A stretch of 64,000 bases of DNA from Deroplatys truncata (Eukaryota; Arthropoda; Insecta; Mantodea; Mantidae): contig CM060989.1 of the NCBI GenBank assembly GCA_030765065.1, positions 60,340,001 through 60,404,000 on the forward strand, in the 5' to 3' direction. Position 1 is the first letter of the stretch; each line of letters opens with the position of its first letter. Shown one piece after another: positions 22,484 to 33,511 of this stretch. A program made the position numbers and the translations under genes. The notes under the pieces are model-generated. The model saw nothing but the letters and a program-made list of their open reading frames with translations. It was not told the origin of the DNA and searched no databases.

Positions 22484-22655
22484 ATGTACTTCACTTGCTG
22501 ACTTTCCTTCAATTACTACTGTCATATCATCTACATATCCGATTGCTAGACTTCCGTGTTTTCATATTAATTGAAAAATGTAACTCACATATGCTAGAAA
22601 TAAAAAACGGGCCTAGTTTTGAACCTTGTGGAACTCCTTGTAAGAACAATGCAGT
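22484..22655 (-). pseudogene. LINE reverse transcriptase active-site fragment
   Basis: The minus strand reads GVPQGSKLGP (motif B) and then GYVDDMTVVIEG (motif C, catalytic YVDD), with a frameshift between. It probably belongs to the same LINE as 19325-20745, split by the Tc1-like element. Confidence 0.7.
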
Positions 22656-22885
22656 TCTAGTCCATCTGTGATTTAGGGGTAGTATATCTGCCTCACATTC
22701 AAGAGGTCCCAAGTGCAAATCTTGGTTAAAATGAGTTGCCTGGATAAGATTTTTTCCGGGGTTTGTCTTATCAGTTAACTTTAATTTCCATGGACCTCCT
22801 GCTCATTTGAGCATTATTTCACCCATTTCATTCATTCATTGTCTGATGACTACCCAGTTAAAGGATGTTAAACAAAAAAAAAACA
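22656..22885 (+). mobile_element. tRNA-derived SINE candidate
   Basis: A box-A-like stretch (GGGGTAGTATATCTGCC, from about 22676) and a box-B-like stretch (near 22706) are spaced as in a tRNA promoter. A tRNA-unrelated body, ATTC repeats (about 22828) and an A-rich tail (about 22872-22885) follow. The cloverleaf does not look functional. Confidence 0.55.
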
Positions 22886-22929
22886 AGAATTTTCCTCATG
22901 TGAAAGCTCGTTTCTTGCATTTCCTAACA

Positions 22930-23110
22930 ATACTTAAATTGAAATTGAGTTTTATTTATGGACGCTCTTTAACTACTATGGTTCTTAGCGTTCCATTCCA
23001 TATTGGGCATGAAATACTGGTAATTTTGCTCAGAAGCCTCTTTATCAGGCTTGAGGTTCTTTTACGTGCCGTAAATCTACGACACGGGACCAAAGTTGCT
23101 AACTGTCCAT
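22930..23110 (+). repeat. interspersed repeat shared with 63262-63365
   Basis: About 105 bp starting ATTGAAATTGAGTTTTATTT match 63262-63365 at high identity in the same orientation. The extension here continues to a TTTTACGTGCCGTAAATC motif. Confidence 0.6.
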
Positions 23111-23630
23111 ACTTTCAGCACTCAAGCGGAAATGCAAGTAACTACTAGATGGGAAGGGAGATATATAGTAGACTGCAATAAAGTTATCTATGATATAAGT
23201 AAAACAATTTTAAAAACCACATGTTTTATATCAGTCACAGTGTATAAGAGCTTTTCATCAAAATGATGTAAAGATAAACTGCTTTGTATTCTAGCAAGGA
23301 TCTTATTATTTAAGCTTATCAGTATACAAAAATCATTGTAGCTTTTGTGTCATTTATCTCTAATTTAAGCTTATAATGTATTCTGTCATGTTCATTTGTG
23401 TTATTATGTCACATAAGTTGTTGCCAAATTAAAGTATTAAAACTATTACATTTTAAAAATGATCACTGATTTCATTTTCACAAATATCTTGGTTTGTAAC
23501 TAAAATTAATAGTGGAGTGTAATTTAATAGAACTAAGTTGCTCATTCTACAAACTATAAACAACTATCACACATGTTTTGACATTGCTACACTTCAGAAT
23601 ACAAATTATATCAATAGGAGAAGAAAAAAA
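23111..23630. other. no gene recognised
   Basis: AT-rich sequence ahead of two reverse-oriented HINE-like repeats. I see no exon or element terminus. Confidence 0.4.
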
Positions 23631-24482
23631 TCTGGTATGTTGCACTCACATCACTTTCTCTACTCCTCTACAAACTATTTTTACAAACGCTTATTCTCCA
23701 TCTGCTTCATGTTAATCGAGATAAACATTTGCAGAAACTATCTTATTGCTAATTTTCTTGTTGGTGAATATGGTAGACTTTAAGCGATAGTCAAATATTT
23801 TAAGAGCTGGTTGCTATGTAGAGCATTCCATTCTCATTGCATTACCAGGACAAAAAAGAATGAATAACAGATTTCCATTTGAAAAAAAAAGTATACGTAT
23901 CGGAAAATTCAAACAAATAACAAGGAATATCTCGGAAATGGTTCAGTGAACAAACAAAAAAAAAAAAAAAAAATGTATATGATATAAATTGGTGTTTTAA
24001 TGAGATCTCCATTTTTTTGTGTAGTAAAATTTTGTCTTACGGTTTACCAGTTATGCAAAAGTCATTCAGAATGAAGACTTTTGGGGACATTCCCAGAAAA
24101 TTCAAGATATACATTTCATTTGCCAGAAAAGTATCTTAGACATGATATTTTAATCAAAATTGTTTGAGCCATTTTTAAGAAAATCAAAATTTTCGAAAAA
24201 TGTTCCATGTAAAGCATAGTCTGGGGTGCGGGGATTTTCTTGAAAATCTTGTGTCGCATCCTTGGAAGATACTAAACTCAAATACCAAGTTTGGCATTTT
24301 TCCAACTTTTTATTGTTTAATTATGCTGTTTACAGACTGACAGATACACACGGACATGTTTCCAAAAATTATTTTTTTTTGGATTCAGGGACCTCAAAAA
24401 ATGTATTTCCGGTGAAATCTCGGTATCAAATTTTAGGGTGGAATGCAATACTTCCCCTACTACTATACGTAGTAGAGAAAGT
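23631..24482 (-). repeat. HINE-like repeat, full length, reverse
   Basis: Read on the minus strand it matches the copies at 3514 and 19758 from end to end. On the + strand it starts TCTGGTATGTTGC after an A-run and ends AGTAGAGAAAGT. An internal A-run lies at about 23948-23973. Confidence 0.8.
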
Positions 24483-24489
24483 AAGAAAA

Positions 24490-24755
24490 TCTGATGTGTT
24501 ACATTCTCATGACATTCTGTATCGCTTATTGTTTATTATATTCTTACAAAACTTTATTTTTCTATCTACTTCATTTTAATTGAATTAAACTTTGTAGAAA
24601 TAGCTACATTACACATTTCATTACAGATATAAAGGGAGCAGCAATAGTCATGTTTAAGAACTGAGCAATATACTAACCTTAAAAGTCTATACTGTTTCCA
24701 TGCAATCATGAGAAACAACTGAATAATGAATACTTACTGTACATAGTAGATAAAA
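24490..24755 (-). repeat. HINE-like repeat with internal deletion, reverse
   Basis: This copy starts TCTGATGTGTTAC seven bases after the previous copy ends. It carries the first part of the diverged subfamily and then jumps directly to the hairpin end (ACTTACTGTACATAGTAG). Two copies thus lie head to tail, separated only by an A-run. Confidence 0.65.
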
Positions 24756-24866
24756 TAAAAAAGGGAATAATCTTCAACAAATTCCCATTCTTCCCGAGTA
24801 TCTTTGACTGTTTCAACAAAATGTGCAAAAAACAGAACATTCAGTTAACACTTAAATATATTTTTC

Positions 24867-25110
24867 TTGAAAAATGTTTTGAATTTAAGAACAAAAGACA
24901 CAAATCCCCCAAACAAAAAGTCTAGCATATGTAAAGGTGAATACAACTGTAAACAGTTCTACATAGGGAAAATAAAGAGAAATTTGGAAATTATAACTAA
25001 AAAACTTAGGAAATCAAAATATAAACAATCCCACTTCTATACTCTTAAAAAAACTAATAAACAACAGGATCTGACCACTTGGGAGCAAATCTACATTTAG
25101 AAAAACCAAT
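24867..25110 (+). pseudogene. Penelope-like element fragment (GIY-YIG region)
   Basis: The + frame reads SSICKGEYNCKQFYIGKIKR, resembling the start of the GIY-YIG endonuclease at the C-terminus of Penelope-like elements (a Cys-containing strand followed by FYIG). It ends in LTTWEQIYI, as does the fragment at 42225-42485 (IWKKIYI). Only this short part remains. Confidence 0.55.
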
Positions 25111-25744
25111 GAGTTCCTCGAACCACCGCAGGAGTCATACAACTCTTCTGCATCAGATCAACAATAAATCAGCAGTTAAATATAGCTTCAAAATGGAGAT
25201 GATGGATTTCCGAATCATGTTCCTAGTTATTAGTGAAAGTGGTGTATAAAGGTACTAAATGACTTAAACTCTTCCCAAATTAAAGCACAGATCAAAATTT
25301 TGGCACAGGTTGGAATGATTGGAAAAAGGAAATATTGTCAAAGTGTGTTTAAAGGCACAAGAGAAACAAAATTAGTATAAGAAATAGGAATTGGTGAAAT
25401 GGACAAGTACACAGTTAGTAGGCATAAAGTGAAATGAAGTGAAACTAGGCGATAACGGTATTTAAAAATAGAATGTTTATTAGTTTCAAATTTAAAAGGA
25501 CTTTATTATAGAAACTATAAGAAGGAATAGGTCAAGAAAAAATAAGTGGATATTTGTGACAATACAGAGAGGGAACAGCTTGCTTGGGAAAGAAGAGGAG
25601 TAATGTGGTTAAGCAAACAAAACTCACAAAGGAATTTACCCAATGTATGGAAACAGAGACAAAAGCTTGCATTGTTTAATAGAGGTATGTTTTTATTTTT
25701 TTTAAAAAATATTGGAACATTATTTTCCAAATACTTTAATATCA
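25111..25744. other. no gene recognised
   Basis: AT-rich sequence with short reading frames lacking recognisable motifs. The first part could be Penelope-like 3' sequence. Confidence 0.35.
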
Positions 25745-25830
25745 TTCATTACCTTACACTACTTCTCCACATAGTCACCACCATTATTCAGCCACAACGG
25801 GAAACCAGTTTTTGTATGCTTTAGTCAAAG
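25745..25830 (-). pseudogene. short mariner transposase C-terminus
   Basis: The minus strand can be read as a GGDYVEK-like ending followed by a stop, as at the C-terminus of mariner transposases (compare GDYVEK at 1943 and 44365). No TIR or other transposase part was found nearby. Confidence 0.35.
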
Positions 25831-25879
25831 AATGATGCTGCATGTGATGAAAGTAAAGTCTGCACTTTTGGTTCACATC

Positions 25880-27705
25880 ATCATCATTGAAATGCTTTCC
25901 ACAAGGAATTTCGTCAGATGAAGGAACTCGTCGACACCAGCGCCACCGAATGCCCACAATCGAGTGCTTCTGAGGCATCTTCGCCGAGAGGTCCGTGACC
26001 GACTGCGTGCTCACAGGTGCAAGCGTGGGAGGCCACTATGGCCCGTCAGAACCTCGATAGTGGTGACGTTGGGCGGATAGCTAAAATCCATACGAACCCA
26101 TAGCCAAAGCAAATGTGCTCGCTAACTATCTTGAGGACACCTGCAGGCCCAGAGATGACTCTCAGGAAGCAGACTTTACTGCCCGCGTCCACCAGGAAGT
26201 GGATCGATATTTACGGTTGCCTCCTGATGGAGCGGAGAATTCCCACTCAATTATCCCCCAAGTGAAGTCCAAGGCGCACTCTGGCGTCTCAACATTAAAA
26301 AGGCTTGTAGACAGGACGTGCTGACCCCCGCGATGCTCAACCTTCTTTTCCGAGCCGTACTTTTCCTTACCAGGGTGTTCAACATGTGTCTCACGCTGGG
26401 TCACTTTCCACCCGAGTGGAGGGTGGCCATGGTGATATGCATTCCGAAACCTGGTAAACACCCGGCACTTCCCTCCAGCTATTGCTCCATCAGCCTCCTA
26501 ACCACCCTCTCGAAGGTTTTTGAGAGGCTTATACTGCACCGCTTGTCGCCGCTACTGGCTGACATTCAAGCCATTCCAACCCATCATATTGGTTATCGTC
26601 TTGGGCACTCGACCGCCCAGCAGCTGCTGCGGGTGGTGGAGGTTGTTGCCTTGGGTTTCCAGGACAGGGCCTTTACTCCTGCGGTGTCTATGGACGTGGA
26701 GAAGGCCTTCTCAACGACCCTGCACGAGGGACTCCTCTACAAACTAATTCAGCTTGGTCTACATAGACAGATCATCCACATAGTACACAGTTTCCTACAC
26801 CAACGCTCCTTCACATTAGTAGTTGCGGGGAAAACATCAACACAAAAATCCATACGAGGCGGAGTCCCCGAAGGCTCTGTACTATCCCCACACTGTTTAG
26901 TCTATACATGGCAGACTTTCCAGTGGCGCAGTGCGTCAACATGGCCCAGTTTGCTGATGACGTCCTGCTGTACACCACAAATAGACACATAATCAGAGCC
27001 TTCAACCCTATACAACGACACCTCCGTCTCGTCGAACTCTGGTGCAGGCAGGGGTGGATGTCCATGAACCCGGCCAAAGCCAAGCTGTCCTGTTTACCAA
27101 GAGACGAATCCCCGCAGCTGAAATTATTATTGTGCAATTCAATATAATCAGAAATTAATAAAATTGTTTATATTTGTTCCAGATATACCAACATTCACCT
27201 ACCAAGGCCACAGGATAGAGTGAGAGACATCCGTTCGCTACTTGGGCGCCACACTAGATAAGGAAATTTTCACTTTTCGTGAACACGTGCGTGGAATAAC
27301 GAACAGGGCTAGGAGGCGGCAGCCGCCTTATACTGGGTTCTAGCTTCCACTATACCGGTTCACTTAAAGTTACGCCTTCACAAAGCGCTTATTTTACTTC
27401 TGATGCTCTATACCTGTGAGGTGTGGGGCATGGCAGCAGATTCCTAGCTTCTCTGGTTACAGCGGATACAGAATGGGGGATTTTGGTCCATCTATTCTGT
27501 CTGCCGTGGCTTTCCAGTCAGGCTATTACGCGAGACCTCGGCCCTCCCATGTGGAGGATGTGATTAGGCACCGGGCTCAAAATTTCTACCCCAGATTGGT
27601 ACATTACGTGAACGCCGTTGTCAGATTCCTGGGCACTACTTACCACAAGAACGTCGATACAGACATTTCCGGGTTCCCCGCATGGCTTGTGAGCAGGCTT
27701 TAAAC
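25880..27705 (+). pseudogene. Jockey-like LINE ORF2 remnant
   Basis: Reading through frameshifts, the order is an LRREVRDRLRAHRC-like region, GHFPPEWRVAMVICIPKPGK and SLLTTLSKVFERLILHRL (reverse transcriptase block 2), MDVEKAFSTT (motif A), GGVPEGSVLSP (motif B), MAQFADDVLLYTT (motif C, FADD), then SVRYLGATLDKEI and a C-terminus ending at TAA about 27703. The first catalytic Asp of motif A is present and the second-position context is altered (AFD to AFS). An AT-rich block of about 60 bp (27122-27180) interrupts it after motif C. It is not a working copy and is more GC-rich than its surroundings. Confidence 0.8.
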
Positions 27706-27901
27706 CTGCCAACAGCAAAAGCTGTCACGAAGTACTCCCCCTCCCCATGGGAGTGGTCAATCAAAATTAAACAAACCACAATCCATTAAGGAAGAACAAA
27801 CACCAGCGGAGCAGGACACTGGCGCTGCTCCTGAAAAGCCAGCCTTTGAGGAGCCTATAAAACATAGCGCTACCTCCCATTACCTTGAGACTTACCAAAC
27901 T

Positions 27902-28918
27902 GTGGCTAAGCATCTCAAGGACAGGGGCGTACAGCACCATCTTTTAGAGCAACCCGAAAATAGAACCGCACGCTATGTCGTTAAGGGGCTGTACGCCGAA
28001 GTCTCCAGTGCAGAAATCGTAGAAGACCTGGCTCAATGCGGTTTCGAAGCAATCAGGGCCGTTCAGATGCGGCGGCGCAACAGAAGTAGGGCCCTCCTGC
28101 CGATGTTCTTAATTGAACTCCAGGATACAACTGAAAATAGGAAAATTCTTGACCTCCGATTTTTGGCACACTTCCGAGTACAGGTAGAGGAGTATAGGGC
28201 CGGCACAGAGCCAAAACAGTGCTCACACTGCCAAAAGTTATGGCATGTGAGAAGAGAATGTAGGTCCCCCGCCCCCACTTGCGCCAAATGCACAGGCCCC
28301 CATTTCTCAGGGACATGCACGGTTGCACCCAAGGACCGACTATGCTTCTTATGTGGCGATAAGGGCCATGGAGCAACCTGGCGCGGTTGCCCAACATATC
28401 AAGCAGCATGCAAGAAAAAGACCTTGCCCAGTGGACAACCTCCAAAGCATCCCCCAAAGACAGGAAGAACGCAAACTTACGCGGAGGTTACCACGAAAAA
28501 GACTGAGTGGCTCATTAGGGACAGCAAAGGTAGGACGCGACCAGCCCCAGAGCCTGAGCCACCAGTGGTTGGGGAACCTCAGCTCGCTGCTGAGGCCGAA
28601 CCAACCAGGGATGAGCGACACCCTCGTGAAAGTCAGGACAACCCTCCACCAGTAGTTGTAGGTCCCTTAGTGCAGGCTGTCGGGCCTAACCAGGCAGCAA
28701 AGTCGCTCCCCCAACGCAAAGGACCAATGCCCAAAGAGGCAGGCAAGGCAATGGACAAACTAGTGAAGTCACTAGGCAAGTCCTCAAATAATGTTTCTCG
28801 CAATAAAGTTTATTCCATGGTCCGAAGGCTCTGTGACGCGATTAGTCAATTAGGAACAGATGACGTAATCATAGCTCACTACCTCACTGACTTTGTGACA
28901 ACTCTTCGAAGACTGTAG
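27902..28918 (+). CDS. Jockey LINE ORF1 (Gag-like, zinc knuckles), N-truncated
   Basis: The frame is open from about 27705 to TAG at 28916-28918 but has no in-frame ATG in its upstream part, so the true start has been lost by 5' truncation; 27902 is a GTG. The product has three CCHC-type zinc knuckles at about residues 106-156: CSHCQKLWHVRREC (CX2CX4HX4C), CAKCTGPHFSGTC (CX2CX3HX4C) and CFLCGDKGHGATWRGC (CX2CX4HX6C). Such proteins bind the element RNA in ribonucleoprotein particles. A Pro-rich stretch and a conserved-looking helical tail follow. It ends two bases before the ORF2 ATG, a spacing that suits coupled or reinitiating translation. Confidence 0.8.
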   Translation: MAKHLKDRGVQHHLLEQPENRTARYVVKGLYAEVSSAEIVEDLAQCGFEAIRAVQMRRRNRSRALLPMFLIELQDTTENRKILDLRFLAHFRVQVEEYRAGTEPKQCSHCQKLWHVRRECRSPAPTCAKCTGPHFSGTCTVAPKDRLCFLCGDKGHGATWRGCPTYQAACKKKTLPSGQPPKHPPKTGRTQTYAEVTTKKTEWLIRDSKGRTRPAPEPEPPVVGEPQLAAEAEPTRDERHPRESQDNPPPVVVGPLVQAVGPNQAAKSLPQRKGPMPKEAGKAMDKLVKSLGKSSNNVSRNKVYSMVRRLCDAISQLGTDDVIIAHYLTDFVTTLRRL

Positions 28919-28920
28919 TC

Positions 28921-31671
28921 ATGGCTAGTTCGGACACGTTAAGAATAATTTTCTGGAACTGCAACGGTATTAGGAAAAAGACCAAACATTTAGCAGATTT
29001 TCTGCAAACATATTCAATACAAGTAGCTCTACTGTCAGAGACACATATCAATAACACCGATCGCCTATCTGTTCCGGGCTATAAAATCTACAGAAATGAT
29101 CGCGACCGAAGAGGAGGGGGGACCGCGATAGCCATTCAGGCAAGCATTGAACATTATCAAATTCAATCCCCCACCCTATCACATGCTGAAACAACGGCTA
29201 TAAAACTTAAGATAGATAACTCTGAAATTGTGATAGCGTCAGTGTACAATCCCCCTGGGAACGTTGACACAGACGACTTAGATAAAATAATGAATCTAGG
29301 ACCACGGGTCATTGCAGCCGGGGACTACAACTGCAAGCATTATCTCTGGAATTGCAGGAACCCCAATGCTCAAGGCACTAAGCTATTAAATTACATCAAT
29401 AACAGAAATGATTTAATCTCAGGGCCGGAGGAGCCCACTTTTATACCACATTTACCAAATTGCACGCCAGACATTCTGGACATTGCGCTATTAAATAACA
29501 TTCGCTACAATATAGAACTAGAAGTCTTACAGGAGCTTACATCAGACCACTTACCGGTTCTGATGACAGTTAATGCACCAGTAGCATTTAAACCAGCTCC
29601 ATTAAGGCATAACTACAATGAAGTGGATTGGGATAACTTTAAAGACACGGTAGATTACTACCTACCAGACCTAGAGGTTAACTCCGCGAATGAACACGAC
29701 ACTGCGATAGATAGATTAGAAACGGCAATCAAACTGGCCACCACGGCATGCGTACCGCTTACACAGCCACGCTCCACAAACGTCAAATTCCCGAAAGACG
29801 TAAAAATGCTGCAACAAGCACAAAACAGAGCCAGACGCAAATGGCAAAAAACGCGAAACATAATACACAGAACAGAATATTACCAAGCAAGAGACCGAGC
29901 AAACGAAAGAGCGAGAACTTACATACAAAACCAATGGGATAACACCCTAGAAAATCTAAACTCGCAACAAAACACAGTTTGGCGAATAGCAAAATGCCTA
30001 ACGCGCTCTCGAACCAATATACCTCCGTTACAAATTAATAACGTCATTGCGGAAACTCCCCGGGCCAAGGCAGAAGCCTTTGCGGTCACGCTTGAAAATG
30101 TGTTCTCCCCGAACCAAACGGCAGGACACGACAATTTTATCGCAGAAACAGAAAACGAAGCTAATAACATAGGACAAGAGCCTACGCACAATAAAATGCG
30201 AAAAACTAGCCCAGGCGAAATAGGGTGGATTATTAAACACCTGCCAACCAGAAAAGCACCTGGACCAGACAAAATACCTAATGTGGTTCTGAAGAATCTA
30301 CCAATCAGAGCCTTACAAGCACTAGCCAAAATATTTAACTACACACTAGAACATGGCCGGTTCCCCCCTGTGTGGAAAGAGGCCAAAATATTGCTATTCC
30401 CGAAAGCAAGCAAAAACTTGACACTCCCCATAAACTACAGGCCAATAAGCCTATTGAACACGCTAAGTAAAGTACTTGAAAAAGTGATACTAAAGCGAAT
30501 TAATAAACATATACACAAGCAAAGCATACTTATGCCTGAACAGTTTGGGTTCAGGACCCAACACTCGACAACCCTGCAGCTCCTCAGGATGACGGAGGAA
30601 ATCACTAAAGGCTACAACACGAATAAATCAACAGGCGCCATCTATCTAGATATTGAACGAGCGTTTGATAAAGTATGGCACGCCGGACTCTTAAAGAAAC
30701 TAAAACACTACAGTTTCCCTGACTCCGCTATAGCCCTCATTAGGGACTACCTCTGCGACCGGCGCTTCCACACGTCGGTAGAGGATGCGGTATCAAGCAC
30801 CAAGACAATCAAGGCCGGAGTCCCACAAGGAAGTCTATTGGGACCGACGCTGTTTAATTTATACATTAATGATATGCCAGTATTGGTAAGATCAAACAAA
30901 TACATTTACGCTGATGACACCGCGATAACCACGCAGTCAACACAACCGAGAATTATACACTTACGACTGCAAAATGCGCTTAACACACTAGAACCTTGGT
31001 TCACCAAATGGAGGATCAAAGTAAATCCTAGAAAAACTCAAGCAATAATATTCACCAAAAGAACATTTCACCGTAAAGGTAGACACGCTCTCCAGCCCCT
31101 CAACTATCAAGACGAAAGAATAGAATGGAAGGACCAAGTCACCTACTTAGGTCTCAACATGGACCAAGGCCTGACCTGGAATAAGCAAATTGCGAAAGTC
31201 AGAGCCAAGGCCAATGGTCAACTAAACAGATTATACCCAATTTTTAACATAAATAACCAATTGAAAATAAACATGGGGCTAACCCTATATAAAACACTAA
31301 TAAGGCCAATACTGACGTATGCAGCCCCAGTTTGGGGTTACGCGGCCAAAACTCATATGCATAAAATACAAACACTACAAAATAGAATAATACGAATAAT
31401 TACTAAGCAACCGCCGCTAGCGCCGGCATATCTCCTACATGAGGAACTAAAATTACACTCAATTGAAGAATTCTTTAAGAGCTTAAGCTTCAACCTCTAT
31501 AAAAGCAAAGAAAAGAACACAAACAGACTCATACAGGAATTAGGTGCATATGAAACCAACCACAACAAGCACAAAAGACCGCTGTCACTATTTGACAGAA
31601 CCCTAGGCCTCGGGGAGCCCGAAATCGACATTCAAGCGTATCTTGACACGTTAATAATATACCCATTATAG
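28921..31671 (+). CDS. Jockey LINE ORF2 (endonuclease and reverse transcriptase), intact
   Basis: This is one uninterrupted frame of 916 codons from ATG to TAG, starting two bases after ORF1. Residues 1-220 are an apurinic-type endonuclease: FWNCNGIR, SETHINN, SVYNPPG, AGDYNCKHYLWNCR and the terminal SDHLPV. Reverse transcriptase follows from about residue 440: RKAPGPDKIPN, NYRPISLLNTLSKVLEK, YLDIERAFDKVWH (motif A Asp), GVPQGSLLGP (motif B), KYIYADDTAI (motif C, YADD), then YLGLNMDQGLTW. All catalytic residues I can check are present. The protein would nick the chromosome and prime reverse transcription of its RNA. The length matches full Jockey ORF2 proteins. It is the only large intact frame in the window, so the insertion is young. 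Confidence 0.93.
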   Translation: MASSDTLRIIFWNCNGIRKKTKHLADFLQTYSIQVALLSETHINNTDRLSVPGYKIYRNDRDRRGGGTAIAIQASIEHYQIQSPTLSHAETTAIKLKIDNSEIVIASVYNPPGNVDTDDLDKIMNLGPRVIAAGDYNCKHYLWNCRNPNAQGTKLLNYINNRNDLISGPEEPTFIPHLPNCTPDILDIALLNNIRYNIELEVLQELTSDHLPVLMTVNAPVAFKPAPLRHNYNEVDWDNFKDTVDYYLPDLEVNSANEHDTAIDRLETAIKLATTACVPLTQPRSTNVKFPKDVKMLQQAQNRARRKWQKTRNIIHRTEYYQARDRANERARTYIQNQWDNTLENLNSQQNTVWRIAKCLTRSRTNIPPLQINNVIAETPRAKAEAFAVTLENVFSPNQTAGHDNFIAETENEANNIGQEPTHNKMRKTSPGEIGWIIKHLPTRKAPGPDKIPNVVLKNLPIRALQALAKIFNYTLEHGRFPPVWKEAKILLFPKASKNLTLPINYRPISLLNTLSKVLEKVILKRINKHIHKQSILMPEQFGFRTQHSTTLQLLRMTEEITKGYNTNKSTGAIYLDIERAFDKVWHAGLLKKLKHYSFPDSAIALIRDYLCDRRFHTSVEDAVSSTKTIKAGVPQGSLLGPTLFNLYINDMPVLVRSNKYIYADDTAITTQSTQPRIIHLRLQNALNTLEPWFTKWRIKVNPRKTQAIIFTKRTFHRKGRHALQPLNYQDERIEWKDQVTYLGLNMDQGLTWNKQIAKVRAKANGQLNRLYPIFNINNQLKINMGLTLYKTLIRPILTYAAPVWGYAAKTHMHKIQTLQNRIIRIITKQPPLAPAYLLHEELKLHSIEEFFKSLSFNLYKSKEKNTNRLIQELGAYETNHNKHKRPLSLFDRTLGLGEPEIDIQAYLDTLIIYPL

Positions 31672-31990
31672 CACCCATGACTACAGCTTCACGACGTGAC
31701 AATTGGTGGCCTCGAAGTCCTTGCTCTCCGAGCCAAGGCGGTCCCGGGGGAAGGGCCCCCCCCGCAAGTGGCACTGGCTCGCACCTGCAACTGTAGGCAG
31801 ACTGCCCGCCGGTGTGCACTCTATATGACCCAGCATAGTCATGGTTAATGATTTGGATAACATTAAGGACGACGCCTTTTTGGGCGAACAATAAAACTAC
31901 AAACAAATACAATTAAACAACCTAACTAATGATAAGAGACGACGCCATCTGGCGGAGCAAATTAATTCTACAAATATTTACCACAATCCT

Positions 31991-33230
31991 AACTGTATGT
32001 GTACCTTAGAATATTAACATAAGTAATAAGCTAAGAATTATAGCTTAAGCTGATTAATTACTAATCAAATCCGTATATTTATGCACTTATATATTTGCAT
32101 GCATTAAATATCTGTTCAAGGGACGCAGCCATTGGCTCAGATCCAACGACTCGCGCATAAGTGCCTGCTTGTGCGCTCAACACCAGCAATATATAGGACG
32201 CAGCGCCATGGCGCCTTCCAGAATTCTCATAAAAGATCACCTAAAATTTCGCCAGGGCTTCGGTCATGGTTGCGTCCGGCCTCCTTTCACACCTTGGTCT
32301 CAGCCTATGGCTGGCCAACATTTCCTTTCCTTGAATCCGCAGGTGCAAGAGCGGTACTGCCTCACCTTACCACGACTTTTCCCTCCGGTGGAGGTTTTTT
32401 AGTGGGTACGACGCCGAGGTGGAGTGCCACACTCTCATCTCAGATGGGGTTAGTACGCAAAAGTATTTTTCCTCCACTCGAAAAAAGAAAACAAAAAAAA
32501 CATCACACTCACAACATGAAAACCAAACCACCACCCTACAGTAGTTCCATCATCCCTATGGTTAAGCCTTTCCAAGGGTAGGTACATAGCAAAAATCACT
32601 TAGGCTCACCACGAGCCTACCAGACCGGAGTTCGCGGTCGACACATCTAGTGAAAATCTACCTGAAGTGGAGGCCTGCCTGTAATGAGAATGGGAGGAAT
32701 GTGTGCCTGACCTGAGAGTTTAAAGGGAATATCAATACTTTTCGATAAAGAAAAAAATTGTCAATATCCATTTTTGGTGAATCATAACTAGTTCTTTTAA
32801 ACATTACATTATTTTTACATTTGTATATCAACTTTTTATTATTGAAATATTTAATTGTTAAAGCAAAATACTTGATTGCAGAGATTTAGATTCTCGTTAA
32901 CGTTAATTTACATCACAGAATTTTGAATTGATGATGATTACTATCCTGTTCCTACCAAAACCTTCCAAATCCAAAATAAAATTCACATTTACGGCTAAAA
33001 TAATAGTTGTACGTTTGTTTTTCTTTGCTCATATTATTCCCAAACCTCTCAAATATCAGTTGTCTAATACACACATTATAAGTACAAATTGTAAAGCAGA
33101 GGAACGTTTTTTCTCAACTTCTGAAAATGTAAATTTGGACCTGGCGGCTTTTGCAAGTAGACTCCTTATATGGTTATGTTCACAACCATTTTATATAGTG
33201 CAGTGGTAAAAATTAGAGGGGAAAAAATTC
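31991..33230. other. AT-rich then GC-rich transposon-like sequence
   Basis: From 32115 to about 32690 the base composition shifts to GC-rich, with segments that resemble LINE untranslated regions (a TTTTTTAGTGGGTACGACG motif near 32395). I cannot assign a family. From about 32700 to 33230 it is AT-rich without recognised features. Confidence 0.35.
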
Positions 33231-33511
33231 CCTCTCTCTGGTGAGATCTGGCGACACTGCAGGGCTGCAGGGTGAAATTGGGGTAGAAAGCCGAAAAATG
33301 AGTGATAAAAGGGATTAAAAGTGTAAATGAAGTGATAGATTTGGAAATGTTCTGACGATAGTTTTTGAGGTTATATAGATTCTGCTACCAAAGTTCGTTG
33401 GTATATACAAACCCAACATGGAGGTATCTGGAAAGATTGAATCGTTGAAATCTAACCATAACATAACCTTAAGTAAATTAGCTGCAATCTCTTTCCCATG
33501 TTCTTAGGAAT

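Larger units (their letters stand above)
27706..31990 (+). mobile_element. Jockey-clade LINE, 5'-truncated, ORF2 intact
   Basis: It comprises the ORF1 remainder, an intact ORF2 and a 3' UTR. The 5' boundary is set by the stop codon that ends the preceding LINE remnant; the real junction may be a little inside. The 3' UTR contains two imperfect copies of a unit near 31867-31910 and 31931-31972 (GACGACGCC shared). I find no clear poly-A tail or target duplication, so the 3' limit is approximate. Confidence 0.75.

Noticed and set aside
22676-22740. Possible functional tRNA gene
   Set aside because: Box A and box B are present but the acceptor and anticodon stems do not pair, and SINE-like sequence with a tail follows. 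The same applies at 46740, 49985, 56521 and 59035.
27122-27180. AT-rich block ending in TTGTTCCAG inside the old LINE, as a spliced intron
   Set aside because: There is an acceptor-like end but no GT donor at the other boundary, and LINEs of this type do not normally have introns. It is more likely a small insertion.
28053-30329. Several long frames on the minus strand and in other + frames over the Jockey element
   Set aside because: They overlap the clear ORF1 and ORF2 and show no domain. They are shadows of the real frames.
32132-32581. 149-codon frame in the GC-rich region after the Jockey element
   Set aside because: No recognisable domain, no splice context, and composition suggests untranslated transposon sequence.
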